The position numbers were made by a program, and so were the translations under genes. DNA of 64,000 nt from Sisyra terminalis (lineage: Eukaryota > Arthropoda > Insecta > Neuroptera > Sisyridae): contig OY292274.1 in assembly GCA_958496175.1 (NCBI GenBank), forward strand, positions 4,836,001 through 4,900,000, given 5' to 3'. Each line of letters starts with the position of its first letter. The stretch's first letter is position 1. Positions 23,501 through 35,304 of this stretch are shown in pieces. The notes beneath the pieces were generated by a model. It saw nothing but the letters and a program-made list of their open reading frames with translations. It was not told the DNA's origin and ran no database searches.

Positions 23501-25136
23501 CAAAATTGAGGAAAAGTGGTTAGAGAAATCTTCCAAACGATTGTTTAATATTGAAAATTGGTAGGTACTATAAATCCTTTTCCTATACTTATCGGTGATC
23601 TTTATGTTGTTCAAAGCAATGACTATAGAAAGTTATAAAAAACATTGATAAATCATTGTAGATATTGTTACTGAATGACAAGGGGCGCGATGAAAATTGC
23701 AATTGAAAGTTTGAGAGGCACTGTATTAAAAAAATACGTATTTGAAAAATATTATTTATAGCTATTGAAAAGTTGAAAATTGGAATAGTTTTAATTACTA
23801 GAGAGAAATTTTTTCGATCGAAACTATTCGATCTGAAGACTGGAAAATGAAAAGAAAAACGTAGTTAAATATAATATATTGTAAATAATTTCCATACTGA
23901 ATGTACACTATATTCTATCATTTAAATCCAAAATAAATGTAAACTGGAAAAATATAGATCTGTGTTTTGGAAATTGTACATCAATAAAACGATTGATTAT
24001 GTTTGATAACATTTTGTAGCAGAAGCGACGCCATTGTTAACGAAAACGTCAAACATAAATCTTCCCATTCTTGAACCTATACGATTTAAATATGAATTGT
24101 GGCCCATATAAAAGCTTACATCAACCTTAAAAGATTGGCAAATGGATGACCTTGTTGGCCTAAACAGGTCCCACTTTTCTGGCGAAAGAACTTTAATTCG
24201 GTTGCTTTTAATAGCTTCCAGTAAAGAGGTTCTTAATGATATCATGCCAAACTTCGGAATTAATAGAAAAACACTTAACTAACATTCTAGGGAGACAATA
24301 ATAGTTAAGAACGCCAAAATATTTTCGTTGATAACTTTGGATATGGTTTTATACCAACCACGTTATTCAATCATTAAATTAGTAATGGGAACGAAAACCC
24401 CTACAAAAAATTTTTTGAAAAAGATTGATCGAATTACGATGTACAATTTCTGAAACTAGTTCTATTTAGCTGTTAAATATAAAATAATGTAACCGAATAT
24501 CTTTTCCAAACTATAAAGTTATCAATGTGTCGTTCCCTATGTAATTTTGTAATAAGTTAAAGACGATAAGAGAATATAAAAAAAATTTTTTGCCCTTTTA
24601 AGAAATTAGTTTCATTTTAAATTGACCAAGTGAATAAACACTAAGTCAATTCCGTAATTATTTCAAATTTATTTTGCTTATGGATATTTCTTTATCGAAA
24701 ATATAAGTACACACATTTTGTTAGTAACTGAGGCTTTAACTCATTGAATATTTGTAATTGTAAACGATATTTCTAAGTACATATATACAGAAACAAAATG
24801 TATGTTCGATGTCGTGTTATTTGGGAAGTTTTCAATACAGAAGTGTAGTTAATTTTTCGAAGTGACGATTATTACGAGGTATTTATTTATTTTTTATACT
24901 CTATGATAATTGCGAATCTAAGATAATTTATTGTTTTTTATTTCATCTGTACTAAATTTTTTCGAGGCTATTGAAAAACCCAACAATTCTCCACTCTAGT
25001 GATTCACTTATATGTATGGTTAATGGTAATTTATTGTTAACATGTTAATTGTGTCGCTTTAATAAAATGTACATATATTTTTTAAAAAAACAATTGTTTT
25101 ACATATCCTTACAATTTTCTTATTTTAATTTTGTAA
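20536..25136. other. Gene-free interval between converging 3' ends
   Basis: About 4.6 kb between the INO80D-like stop and the LYPLAL1-like stop. A polyadenylation hexamer AATAAA lies at 20850-20855, which would give a 3' UTR of about 330 bases for the INO80D-like gene. The rest is AT-rich and low in complexity. An 82-codon frame at 23997-24245 (-) stands out for less biased composition but matches nothing recognised. No tRNA or other RNA gene was seen. Confidence 0.6.
20850..20855 (+). terminator. Candidate polyadenylation signal of INO80D-like gene
   Basis: AATAAA located 315 bp after the stop codon, preceding a run of AT-rich sequence. It is the first well-placed hexamer downstream of the gene, but the hexamer is common in such AT-rich DNA. 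Confidence 0.4.
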
Positions 25137-27372
25137 TCAACAATTATCATCGTCGTCTAAAGGTGGTAATATTTCATTAATCCAATCACACAATTTATTT
25201 ATTTCAACTCGTTTAAGTTCATGCAGTGTATTTTTTATTGGATTGAAATCAATTTCGATGCCTAATTGTTGTAAATTTTCGTATGTTCTTTTGCCCCATT
25301 CAATTGGAACCATCGTGTCTCGCTCCCCATGACACATTAACAAAGGACAACGAGGTATGTCGCTATTTTTGCTTAAAATATCATAAATGCAACAGTTTTC
25401 ATTCAGAAATGAGGATAATGCAAAAACGCCAGCAACTTCGGGAACAAATTTATAGCCCACATGCATTGCTAAAGCTCCACCCATAGAAAATCCTCCTAAA
25501 ACAAACAATAAATTAATATTTTTCCCTAAAGTTTTTCAATTAAATCAAACTGGAGTCTGGCTATTACGGTGGCAAGTTTTTATAGTCAATTCGAAGAAAA
25601 TTTTTCAAATGTTAGCCAGTCTTATGTGCTATGTATTAACAAAAAATGAATGTTCAAGTTAATACGTACATACGATATATATACTCAAATTAATAAATAA
25701 CCGTATTAATGTATATATCAGTTACATTGTTAATAAAAGCAGACATTTCAACAACTAAAATGTTTAAAATTGTAGATGATAAAATTCAGATTTCAGCTTT
25801 TATTTTTTTAAATAAGAAGACAATTCAGGTTACTTAAGATCTTTACGATTAGTAACGAAACGTAGCTAATTGAATAATAAAAATATTTAAAAAAAAATAT
25901 TAAAAAAAAGATCTTAAATAACCTGAATTGTCTTCTTGTTTAAAATTGTTTTATTCTATTCCGTTTTTCTACTATTTGGTGCTTCTTGCGTGGTTTGTTT
26001 AACCCAGGGGCGGCCAACCCAAATGATATTACGCGGTAGATACGTTCCAAGAGATATCGCCTAAATAGAGACCTCAGTTTCATACAAAAAAGGGCGATAG
26101 ATTCCAGAAAATAAAAATCCTCCTAAATTGAAACTTCAAGTTCATATAAAGTAGGGGGATAGATTCTGGAAAACCGCGTAAAATACGCATATATCTGCTT
26201 AAAAAAAGAAATTTATATTAATAAATGGATTTAACAGCTCGACATAATTAAATAGTCTGTAGCTAATTTAAAATTTTATAAAATATTTTCAAATAATTCA
26301 ATTCTAAAGCTAATCGAAGTTATTCTAAGGAAATGAAAGGTGTTTATTAGAAACTAAATTAATTGTTGCAACCAGTGCGTGGAAACGGTGGAAACATATG
26401 TACAGAATTCGGTTGTAACGATGGTAATGAACCGCAATGAGCCACTAACTAAACGCATATTTGATATGAAAAAATGTACGAGTCATGTTTATATATTTGC
26501 CTTTTTTTATTACATGCATAACAGCTTTTCTATCGCGTAAACAACCTAGTTAGGATGCATCAACCTATTGTTAAATATGTTTAAAAAGATCATTAGGGGC
26601 AATATAAAACCGTTAAATTTAAATTATCCCTTTTTAAAAGAGCATATTTCATACAGGCCGCGGATTAGCCACCCCTCGTTTAACCGGTTTAGTTGGAGTG
26701 AATTTATATGAGCATTGTGAGTGTATTGTTGAATGAAAACTATATGCAACGGATTCGGTTGTATCGGTTGTACGATACAGTCAACAATAACAATAATATG
26801 ATAACAATTTCAGGCCACTATAGAGGAACCAAACTCAAACTCTGAGCCATACCTACAACTATTCGATTCACAGGAATTCCAAGATCAATTTCTTTATTGA
26901 TTAAACCTTTGATTTCCTTTCCGATATCTTCTAAAGTTTCTGTATGTTCAGGAACATTTGGTGTGATATTTAATCGATCGAACCATACATTGCTAAGCTT
27001 AAATTATAAATAATATAAAAGTTTTAGCAAAAAAAAAAAAACAAGGACTAAATATTTAAGGTTTGAAATATTACCTCTCCGTCCAAGGGGGTGTAGGGTC
27101 GTAATGGGGCAGTTGGAAAAAGAACCCGAAGATGAGGAAATGAAAGATCCTTTCCGTTAAGCAAAAATTTAATCCAGTCACGAACCCCTTTACCAGTGTC
27201 TCCTGGAGGATGATTTCAAAGAAACGTTTTTTAGGTTATAGTATTAACTATTATTTTTAGTGCAAATTATGAAAATATTTTTCATACCTGAACCATGAAA
27301 GAATATCACAGAGCCCGACATATTTTTGTTGGTTTGTTTTATCAACTGAATTTGACCAATTCTTCCGGCCAT
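25137..27372 (-). CDS. LYPLAL1: Lysophospholipase-like protein 1 (serine hydrolase)
   Basis: Four coding exons: 27372-27288, 27202-27075, 26997-26853 and 25495-25137, giving 238 residues (human LYPLAL1 has 237). The alpha/beta-hydrolase features are in order: oxyanion HGSGDTG near the N-terminus, nucleophile motif GGFSMGG (Ser123), Asp179 in CHGERDTMVP, and His211 in NTLHEL, completing a Ser-Asp-His triad. GFSMGG and VAGVFALSSFLN favour LYPLAL1 over the acyl-protein thioesterases LYPLA1/2, which carry GFSQGG. The substrate is not settled for this family (depalmitoylation or short-chain esters); the protein is probably cytosolic. Intron 3 is 1.36 kb and contains a palindrome and a hAT element, whereas introns 1 and 2 are under 90 bp. 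The C-terminus is acidic (DDDD), unlike the human protein. Confidence 0.93.
25811..25942. repeat. Palindrome in LYPLAL1-like intron 3
   Basis: Inverted arms 25811-25843 and 25909-25942 share AGAAGACAATTCAGGTTA and its inverse. Between them is a small potential stem followed by GAAACG (TTAC-GATTA-GTAACGAAACG), which recalls the hammerhead-like repeats elsewhere in the window. Confidence 0.6.
26005..26677. mobile_element. Non-autonomous hAT element (673 bp) in LYPLAL1-like intron 3
   Basis: Left end CAGGGGCGGCCAACCC and right end inverse GAGGGGTGGCTAATCC are hAT-type termini. They are flanked by an exact 8-bp duplication GTTTAACC (25997-26004 and 26678-26685). There is no transposase frame. 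The remnant at 9591-9839 shares the ends. Confidence 0.9.
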
Positions 27373-28387
27373 TGTTTAAATTTTTTTAATGTTAGAACTG
27401 CTTAGAACAATTATTTATTTCAATGAATAATAATAGTCATAGGGTCAGGGGTGAACAACCTTAATTTTTGTTTTAAGTAATTGTAACGGTTACAACCGTT
27501 GCAACAATTGTAATGACCAGAATCGTAGAAATAGATAATTGGTACATCCATAGAAAAAAATGTAATTTCAACCCCTTGATCCCAATCAATTAAGAAACTA
27601 CATATTATATTTAATTAGTGTTTCTTTTACTTCTTTTATTATGAGAAAATTAAAAATATATTCATCATTTTTTGTTGTTATTTGTACTTAATGCTAAAGT
27701 TTACAAAAAATATATATAAAATTCTTTATTGGTCCATTAACAGTACAATTTATTATTTAAAAAAATTAAAAGCTTGAGTGCCAGAGCAGTTGCTCTTTCC
27801 CTCTTACAAAATAAAATTATATGTGAAAACTAAAAATAAAAAATTCTCTGTTTCTTATGTTGGGAAAAAGGACCTAAAAAACCCAACAAGGTTTCAATAA
27901 AAAAAATAAGAAAAAAAAAGAAAATAATATAATAGTATACAAGTTCTTATAAAATATATCTTATTCTTTTGTGCTTTGTCACTATATTCTGATCATAAGC
28001 CCCAATATTTCTGATTGCTACATTTACAAAAATAATAAAAATACTAAGCATATTGTTTAAATTCTAATCAACATAAAGCGTATAGTTCATAAAGCTGTAC
28101 GTAAGAACGATAAGAACTTGTGAAGAGGATTTATCCTAACTTACCCTCTTAAAAATGAGGACAACATTAACTTCTATAGACTTATTGTCTTTATTAAGAT
28201 TGGATAGAAATGTACGGAAGAAGAGTCTTACGCCAAAAAGGTAGAAATTGTAACAAAAAAGGTAGTGAAGGAATACATAGGTATGCTTTCTTATTGGAAT
28301 TATTTCATTGGATTAATTTTATTTTTTAAATTCTTGTGTAACAGCAAATTTTATTTTAATAAATTTAATGTTAAAATGTACTAAATT
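27373..28387. other. Gene-free interval, LYPLAL1-like to NUDT14-like copy A
   Basis: About 1 kb of AT-rich sequence that must hold the LYPLAL1-like promoter and the 3' UTR of NUDT14-like copy A. A hAT-like start CAGGGGTGAACAACC occurs at about 27447 without a matching end. No gene seen. Confidence 0.5.
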
Positions 28388-31254
28388 TTATTTTTCCAAG
28401 TAATGTGATTGATTTGAAAGAAACCATTGATACGCAAATAAAAATCCTGAAGGACTATTTACATATTCGTCAGAAACATACTTTTTTAAATCCGATAAAC
28501 TTAATTCCACGACTTCAATTATTTCATCATCTATACCTCCACCTAAAAAGAAAATATTTTTTACAAATATGAATTTTTAGTTTGAAAATTTACCTTCATT
28601 AACTTTCATGTTATCTGTAACTTCGCAGTAAAACATTGTTTGTTTTGCAGCTAATACCCCCACATTGACACTGAAAAGAATCAAAATGTACAAATTTTTA
28701 ATACTATAGATTATAGAAACTTAATTTTTCATACCAATAAGATATAACTGGTTTGATCTTTTCAACTGGTACATCATACCCACATTCTTCAATAATCTCA
28801 TCTTTGGCGATTTCAGGAAGTGATTTATTTTTATCTACAATACCAGCACAAAGTTCCAATGTGATCCCCAAATCAACCGGGTATTTTTGGGTATCAATTT
28901 TATCTCGCTCTTCAGATGGTATTCTTCCTAAATAAACTCCTACCACCAAAAAAAAAAAAAAAAACACCATGGAAAATATCAAAATAAATAAAATAAAACA
29001 ACTTTACCAGGTCGAAATTGTTTTACGAAAATGAACTTTTTTCGATCAGTATTGAACAAAAGTATCGCCACACTACAGAAAAAATAAACATTATAAAACA
29101 TAAGGTTACTTAAACCGGGGTTTGAAAAATATTTTTCAGTTTTTTTTTCAGCCGTTTAAAAATTCTATGATTCTTATTACAGATATTTATCACTGCGACT
29201 ACCAAAAGATGCTTATACATGTGCCCCAAGATGCCCCAAACATAGTCAAAATTTTAGAGGCAACAATGTTGATTGAATTCTCTTGATGTAATTTGTGAAT
29301 TAAAATCATTTAAGTAAGTTATTTTCAGAAAATCACTTATCAAATCAAGAGAACTCACACAAAATGACTAGAATTGGAATTTTATGGACTATAGTTTGCA
29401 ACATTTTTACAACGGTAGAACAATTTCACATTCAACCTTTACCTATTAACCATTGTAATTGAAATATAAGAAAAGGAACTTAGGAAATTTATATGCTTTA
29501 GTTTTTAAATCATATAATTACGATATATTTTTGCTATTTAATTTTAAGAAATATATATACATAACATACGCAATTCTTTATTCTACTCTTTCTATTCTTT
29601 ATTCTACTTTGTTATAAAATCTCTATATTTTACTACATAGAGGCAGTGAATTCAAGTGTTAATGGCCGTAGAAAAGTGTTTTATACTTGTATACTTTAAA
29701 TTTTTTCTGTAATTTAATTTACTGAGCAAATTGTGTACCAAAAAAGTTTCAAAATTGTCCAAGAGTTGCACAATGATGTTTGGGGTATAAGTGTAAATAT
29801 ATATTAAGTTAATTTAAATAGTTAACTATAAATAATCACCAATTTTTTTTCAATCTTTCAAAAGTGCCAAAAAACTATACAAAGAATATTTGTCACCGCT
29901 CGCCTAACGAACTATGAGCCATGCTTTCCCTTTAATCCTCGCCATTTTATAGTAGTGACAATGAAAACTAATTTTGAGCGATTTTATGTTGTCGGTTGAA
30001 GGATCAATACGATTTACAATAAAAGAATTGACCAATTAAACGACCACATCTGTTATTAACCACGGAAAAGCTACAATTCTTCCAGCACCGCGATTTAACA
30101 ACGAATTCCTATAGATCTCGATGAAATAAAACGAAAATGAAGAATCAAGTTTTTTGATATCTCGCTTAGTTTACGAAATATCGATACTTAAAATTTGATT
30201 TTTTTTTAATTTTTAAGACGGATTTCTCAGGATATTCATGCAAAAAAAGGCAAATCCTTGCAACCATAGCTTCACCAATTTGTAAAACAAACAAATTGTA
30301 AACAAGATGATCAGGGGCGAAGCCCCGAAGAGGGTTTGGAGGGCGTCGTCCATATCTGGCAATGTTGCATTTTCGAATTTGTATTTCGTTTTATTAGCGA
30401 CTAAGTCAGGCCATAATTCAACTTCCATCGGGGCTTCGCCCTTGGATCCCTTGTTTATATCTTTTTAGCACAAAAAATTGTCGGAACTACGATTGTAAAA
30501 ATTTTTTTCATGAAAATCCTAAGAAATTCAACTAAAAAACTGAAGAAACAAAAAACGTAATTAAAAAGTGTCTTTAATCCATTGTCATTAGCATATTCCG
30601 GTAGTACCTGAAACGGTACATCAGTTATTAGTAGCTTGTCATAACTAAAATATGAAACAATTTTAAACACAATTTTTACTTTTAATGTCAATATAAAAGG
30701 CAAATGTATGAATGACAGCAAAGACAGAATAAAAAATGTAAACACACACGTGAGTGTAATACAGATTTAAAAATTATTGTCTCAACTTTGAACAACCTAA
30801 TTGTTGTCATTGGTTTCAACTGTCTTTTCGTTTCCATTCAATTGCCAATTTTTGCCATTTCTCAGTGTTGAACTGTGAATATTTCCCAGAAAATTATGCG
30901 TCATCAAATTATTCTTTATTTTCGTTTTATATCGTTGAGATCTATAAGGAGTCGTTGTTAAATCGTGGTGCCGGAAGAATCGTAGTATCCCCTTAATCAC
31001 AATTAAATTAAATTTGATTTTCTTTACCTATCATGAACAGCCATTAAATCCCAATACTTCTTCACACGATTCTAAAACACCAAAATAATATTAAATTTAA
31101 TATTTTCAAACGGTTAATTATTCATCATAGATTTTGATATACTCTTACTCGGTCTTATCTGGTAAAATCTTACCTGTGTATAATTAAATCTTAAGGGTTT
31201 CATGTAAATTGAATTTTCCAAAGGTGTTAAATGAATATCTCTAATATCATTCAT
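28388..31254 (-). CDS. NUDT14-like Nudix hydrolase, copy A
   Basis: Six coding exons: 31254-31174, 31071-31028, 29072-29008, 28939-28735, 28670-28594 and 28542-28388, giving 208 residues (human NUDT14 has 222). Landmarks are WDLMAVHDS, FVKQFRPGVYLGRIP, the Nudix region LELCAGIVDKN to EIIEECGYDVP, and the C-terminal GFLFAYQWFLS. NUDT14 hydrolyses UDP-glucose and ADP-ribose-type sugars to sugar phosphate and nucleotide monophosphate. The catalytic EExG of the Nudix box is kept, but the canonical Arg of REUXEE is Asp. Compared with copy B there is an extra 68-bp intron splitting FRP|GVYL, with a T16 tract before the acceptor. Intron 2 is 1.95 kb. The start is the Met aligned with copy B and NUDT14; the frame is open for 36 further residues upstream but they look non-coding. 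Confidence 0.88.
30305..30455. repeat. GC-rich hairpin repeat with MITE-like core, in NUDT14-like A intron 2
   Basis: Inverted ends GGGGCGAAGCCCCGA (from about 30305) and the inverse within TCGGGGCTTCGCCC (to about 30442) stand out from AT-rich surroundings. The core 'atctggcaatgttgcattttcga' matches the inner part of the 225-bp MITE terminal repeat, followed by a diverged 'taagtcaggccataat'. Probably a related, diverged non-autonomous element. Confidence 0.55.
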
Positions 31255-31733
31255 TTTGATTTCAGATTTATGCGAAAAATCACAAGAAACAACACTGATT
31301 TTCAGGAAAATTTGTATCAAATTTTTACAATAACCTCTCCAATTGACAGCTGAAATTGACATTTAATTACGATAAGTCACAATAAGTCTTTTAGCGATTT
31401 TAGCAACAACAATTAAAAAATTACTGTACCAATGCTATGTTTAAATGGTTGAAATATTCGGTGAAATTTTTTAGTTTTAATAATTACTGAAAAATGAAGG
31501 ATTAAATAAATTATCTCGGTTATCTCTTACTATTATCAAGTATTCTATAATTTATGGAATGAAAGTAAGATGGTAAGATGTATAGGATTATAATTTTTTT
31601 GGTTATGTTTGTTATATAAGACTCATCAATAACACTAGAAACATAATTGTTATACTTAATAATTTATTTATAAAAGAATAATAAAACAGCTATTCAATAA
31701 AAAAAAAATGCTTTTATTATTATATTTTTATTA

Positions 31734-32685
31734 TTATAAGTTAGAATGGTTACAATGTTGTGGTTTATTATTGAAAAACCAATAACATGAAAAAAGAAAA
31801 CCTGTTCCACTGTTAACAGTTGGGGATGAAATGTAATTTCTAACTTCTTCAACAGAAAATTCCACTACCTCAATCATTTCACTTCTTACTCCTCCACCTA
31901 AAAAAAATTAATAAAAGTTCATAAATCCCTTGAATAAAACGCATTTATCACTAAACTACTTACCCATATTAACTCTCATTTTATCATTAACTTCACAGTA
32001 ATAAATAGTTTGTCTTGTAGTTGGTCTAACGACATGAGTGCTAAAATAAGAATGCAACATATCAATAACAAAGATCTACGATTTCATAAAAATATTGTAC
32101 CAATTGGAAACAACTTTGGTAATGTTTTTCACAGGAACATCATAACCACATTCCTCTAAAATTTCTTCCTTTGCAATCACATCCAATGGCTTATTTTTGT
32201 CGACAATTCCAGCGCAAAGTTCAAGTGTAAATCCCAGAGATACTGGGTATTTCTTCAAGTCAATATCTTGTCGATCACATTTAGGAATGTTTGCTAAGTA
32301 AACGGCCGGGCGAAATTGTCTTACAAAAATCATTTTTTTCCGGTCTGTATTAAACAAAATTACGCAAACGCTGGAAAAAAAGGATTACTAAAAAGGTCTT
32401 TTGATACTTACACAGGAGGGTATTTGATGCACCTACCTGTTATGTGTAATCATTAAATCTCTGGAGTTTGGTTTTCCATTCTAAAAGTATTAAATAATCA
32501 ATAAGGATTATACTTATATTTTCAATTGTGCTAAATGGAATATAGGTTTTAATCACCTGAGTGTAATTTAAACGAAGCATTTTCATGAAAACAGATCTTT
32601 CCGGAATTGACGAGCTTACTTCAGTTATATTATACATCTTTTCCACAATTTGAGAGTATTCCATTTTTGGATGTTTTATTTCCAT
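31734..32685 (-). CDS. NUDT14-like Nudix hydrolase, copy B
   Basis: Five coding exons: 32685-32557, 32480-32437, 32370-32101, 32040-31964 and 31897-31734, giving 227 residues. Landmarks are RDLMITHNS, FVRQFRPAVYLANIP, the Nudix region LELCAGIVDKN to EILEECGYDVP, and GFLFSCYWFF. Exon boundaries and phases match those of copy A, except that exon 3 here equals exons 3 and 4 of A. The two genes lie head to tail, with B's stop codon about 480 bp before A's start, so they arose by tandem duplication. The Nudix-box Arg is Glu here. The first ATG of the frame is used; a second Met seven residues later is an alternative. Expected activity is UDP-sugar pyrophosphatase, as for NUDT14. Introns are compact, unlike copy A. 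Confidence 0.88.
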
Positions 32686-33007
32686 GATAAACAATTTAAT
32701 CCATTTGGTATTTAAGAGTATCTATAAGGAAACTTTATAAAAATATTTTTACAATCTTTACATCAATAATATGTTTTAATCGTTTTAATAATTAACTCGA
32801 AACATTACTAGAAGTAAAGTTTGATCAATTTGACGTTTATGACCATGACGATAATCTTTATCTATATGGATATGGAAAAATATAATGATTTCTTTTACAA
32901 TGGACCAATCGCTATTTAGGGGAAGATAAGAGTATTGGGCAATTGAGACCACCTAAAGATGTAAGCTATAATTAGGATTCTTTAGCAAAAAATAAAAAAA
33001 AAAAATT

Positions 33008-33232
33008 GGCTCAAGTGTACTTTAGCACACTCACAATCTGGCAATGTTGCATTTTCGACTTTGTCTTTAATTTAATTCGCGATATTTTTGTTTATTCAAT
33101 TCTGATATGGTATAATTCTCTCTTTTGTGGCTAAATTTTCATTATGGACCTATTTAATCGCGAATTAAATTAAAAACAAAGTCGAAAATGCAACATTGCC
33201 AGATTGTGGGTGTGCTAAAGTACACATGAGCC
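33008..33232. mobile_element. 225-bp MITE, copy 2
   Basis: Same ends and length as copies 1 and 3. The right flank is directly continuous with a family B repeat whose left arm is missing, so the two elements are juxtaposed. No matching 8-bp flanks remain, suggesting rearrangement at one side after insertion. Confidence 0.88.
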
Positions 33233-33480
33233 CGTATTTCGATTGCCAAGCAATCTTCCTCAGTGGTTGATGATGTGGATGATAAAGTGGATGATAACCA
33301 CTGAGGAAATTTGCTTGGCAATCGAAATACGTATCTGGGTAATACGTCACAAATATTTTTGTTTGAACTTCTGTTCAAATTTATGTTTATATTATGATTT
33401 TTATATATTTTTATATTAAATTATACTACAAAATAGGACCGCAATATATTCTATATATTGTATACACAGAAATTCTCATA
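33233..33480 (+). mobile_element. Palindromic repeat family B, copy 2 (left arm truncated)
   Basis: Contains the short inverted repeat around GATTGCCAAGCAATC, the hammerhead-like core CTGAGGA..GCAATCGAAA at 33301-33326, the GTCTGGG-type loop region and a complete right arm ending near TATTGTATACACAG. The outer left arm is missing, where the MITE begins. Confidence 0.7.
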
Positions 33481-33814
33481 AGCTTAAAGTTTTACAAAAA
33501 AAATCAACTCCGGTTTTAGTTGACGATTTGCCCGACAACAATAAGTTATTGCAAGAAGTGGTTTAATTCGCGTAAAATAAACAAATTGGACAACTGTATT
33601 TTGATTTTATGACCAAAAATGCATATAATTTATCACTGCATCGTCTTATTTGTAAACTTCACAAAAATTCTAGAATGCAAGTTAACAAGTTTTTGAAATT
33701 TGCTGAAGATAAAATGAAAATTGTAATGTGTGAAAAAGCTGAACAACAAACATGACAACAAAGCGAATATGCAATAAGGGATGAACTTCATTACTATGAC
33801 ACGGGGGGAAAGAA

Positions 33815-34009
33815 TTGGGAACAAGATTTCATCCAAGTATTAAAAGAAAAAAATATATTATTCGTCCAGGAATGATTCTACTACCTAGTCACCCCATTTT
33901 TGCAGCATTTCCTGATCGATTAACAGATAATGATATCATTGAAATTAAATGTTGTTCCAGTGAAAGATTGAACACATTTTTACCGAAAAATAAAATTAAT
34001 TCTAAATGA
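33815..34009 (+). pseudogene. Fragment resembling YqaJ-type recombinase domain of a transposon
   Basis: The frame reads HPIFAAFPDRLTDNDIIEIKCCSS, which resembles the catalytic segment of YqaJ-type exonucleases (consensus hPFLxASPDGL..D..IVEIKCP). Such domains occur in proteins of several insect DNA transposons. Upstream sequence in nearby frames (about 33640-33810) looks like decayed coding sequence with stops. The SPDG motif is altered to FPDR and no start or full domain is present, so it is treated as a dead fragment. Confidence 0.5.
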
Positions 34010-34293
34010 ATTACGTAAATGCATGCATTTACGTATTTATTTTTATGAAATAAATTTTTAATAAACATATGATGTTTAAAATAAATTAATCTATAAGTCG
34101 TTGCTGATTATTAAAACGATACCGACGAAAAGTGGAAGAACGGTTTTGAATGAATTAGACAAAAAATATAACTAAAACGTAACTGATATTTATTAATAAT
34201 TATTATGCTGGTAAACGTTATAAAAAATAAATAATACTCATTCGGTTATTGGCTATTAGCTTGAACATACTTTTCATGTTTGATACTATTTAT

Positions 34294-35304
34294 TAGACTG
34301 ATTCAAAAAAAATGATGATTTTTTTTAATTATATCGAAAATATTGTTGGAAATGACAAACAAAAATCCTGTGAAAGTTTAAGCTCTTAATATTAATATTA
34401 AGAGGTGCCGCATCGCAAATTTCGATTTTCCATTTAAATAACACGGGAACAATATTCTTCTGCACTTTGGAATTTTATAGCTCACGTTAGTGACAATATT
34501 TCGAAATGACAAAAGTATATTCTTGTAGAAAATTGAACGATCTACAAAAAAGGTCTCGTACAAGTTTTTGATATATTTATTCCTTCAAAAGTTATTCGAG
34601 GTCAAAGTTGAACTAAAAAGAAATTTTAATATTTTTTCAAATTTTTGATGCAACCATCAATTTTATGAGAAAATTTTATAGGACATTTTTTGTAGAGCAC
34701 TTTTTTTCCTATTACTTATCTCTATAAAAGTTTTTAATATTTTTCACAGGTCCTAAGTTATTTAATTAAAATAAAAAAAAATAATATTTATGTTAAAAAT
34801 ATAATAATTCAGGGAATTTTCAGTTTAATGCAAATAATTTAGGACCTGTGAAAAATATCAAAAACTTTAATAGAGATAAGTTATAGAAAAAAAAAGCTCT
34901 ACAAAAAATGTCCTATAAAATTTTCTCATAAAATTGATGGTTGCATCAAAAATTTGAAAAAATATTAAAATTTCTTTTTAGTTCAACTTTGACCTCGAAT
35001 AACTTTTGAAGGAATAAATATATCAAAAACTTGTACGAGACCTTTTTTTGTAGATCGTTCAATTTTCTACAAGAATATACCTTAGTCATTCCGAAATATT
35101 GTCACCAACGTGAGCTATAAAATTCCAAAGTGCAAGAGAATATTGTTCCCATGTTATTTAAATGGAAAATCGAAATTGGCGATGCGGCACCTCTTAATAT
35201 TAATATTAAGAGCTTAAACTTTCACAGGATTTTTTTTTGTCATTTCCAACAATATTTTCGATATAATTAAGAAAAAAAATCATTATTTTTTTTGAATCAG
35301 TCTA
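34294..35304. mobile_element. 1.0-kb near-perfect palindromic element
   Basis: Begins TAGACTGATTCAAAAAAAAT and ends with the inverse. The two arms, about 500 bp each, are nearly identical and separated by a few tens of bases of AT-rich sequence around 34790-34820. It is flanked by an exact 8-bp duplication CTATTTAT (34286-34293 and 35305-35312). No open frame of note. A truncated copy lies at 54825-55345. Confidence 0.9.

Noticed and set aside
27447..27580. hAT-like start CAGGGGTGAACAACC
   Set aside because: No matching inverted end or 8-bp duplication was found within reach.
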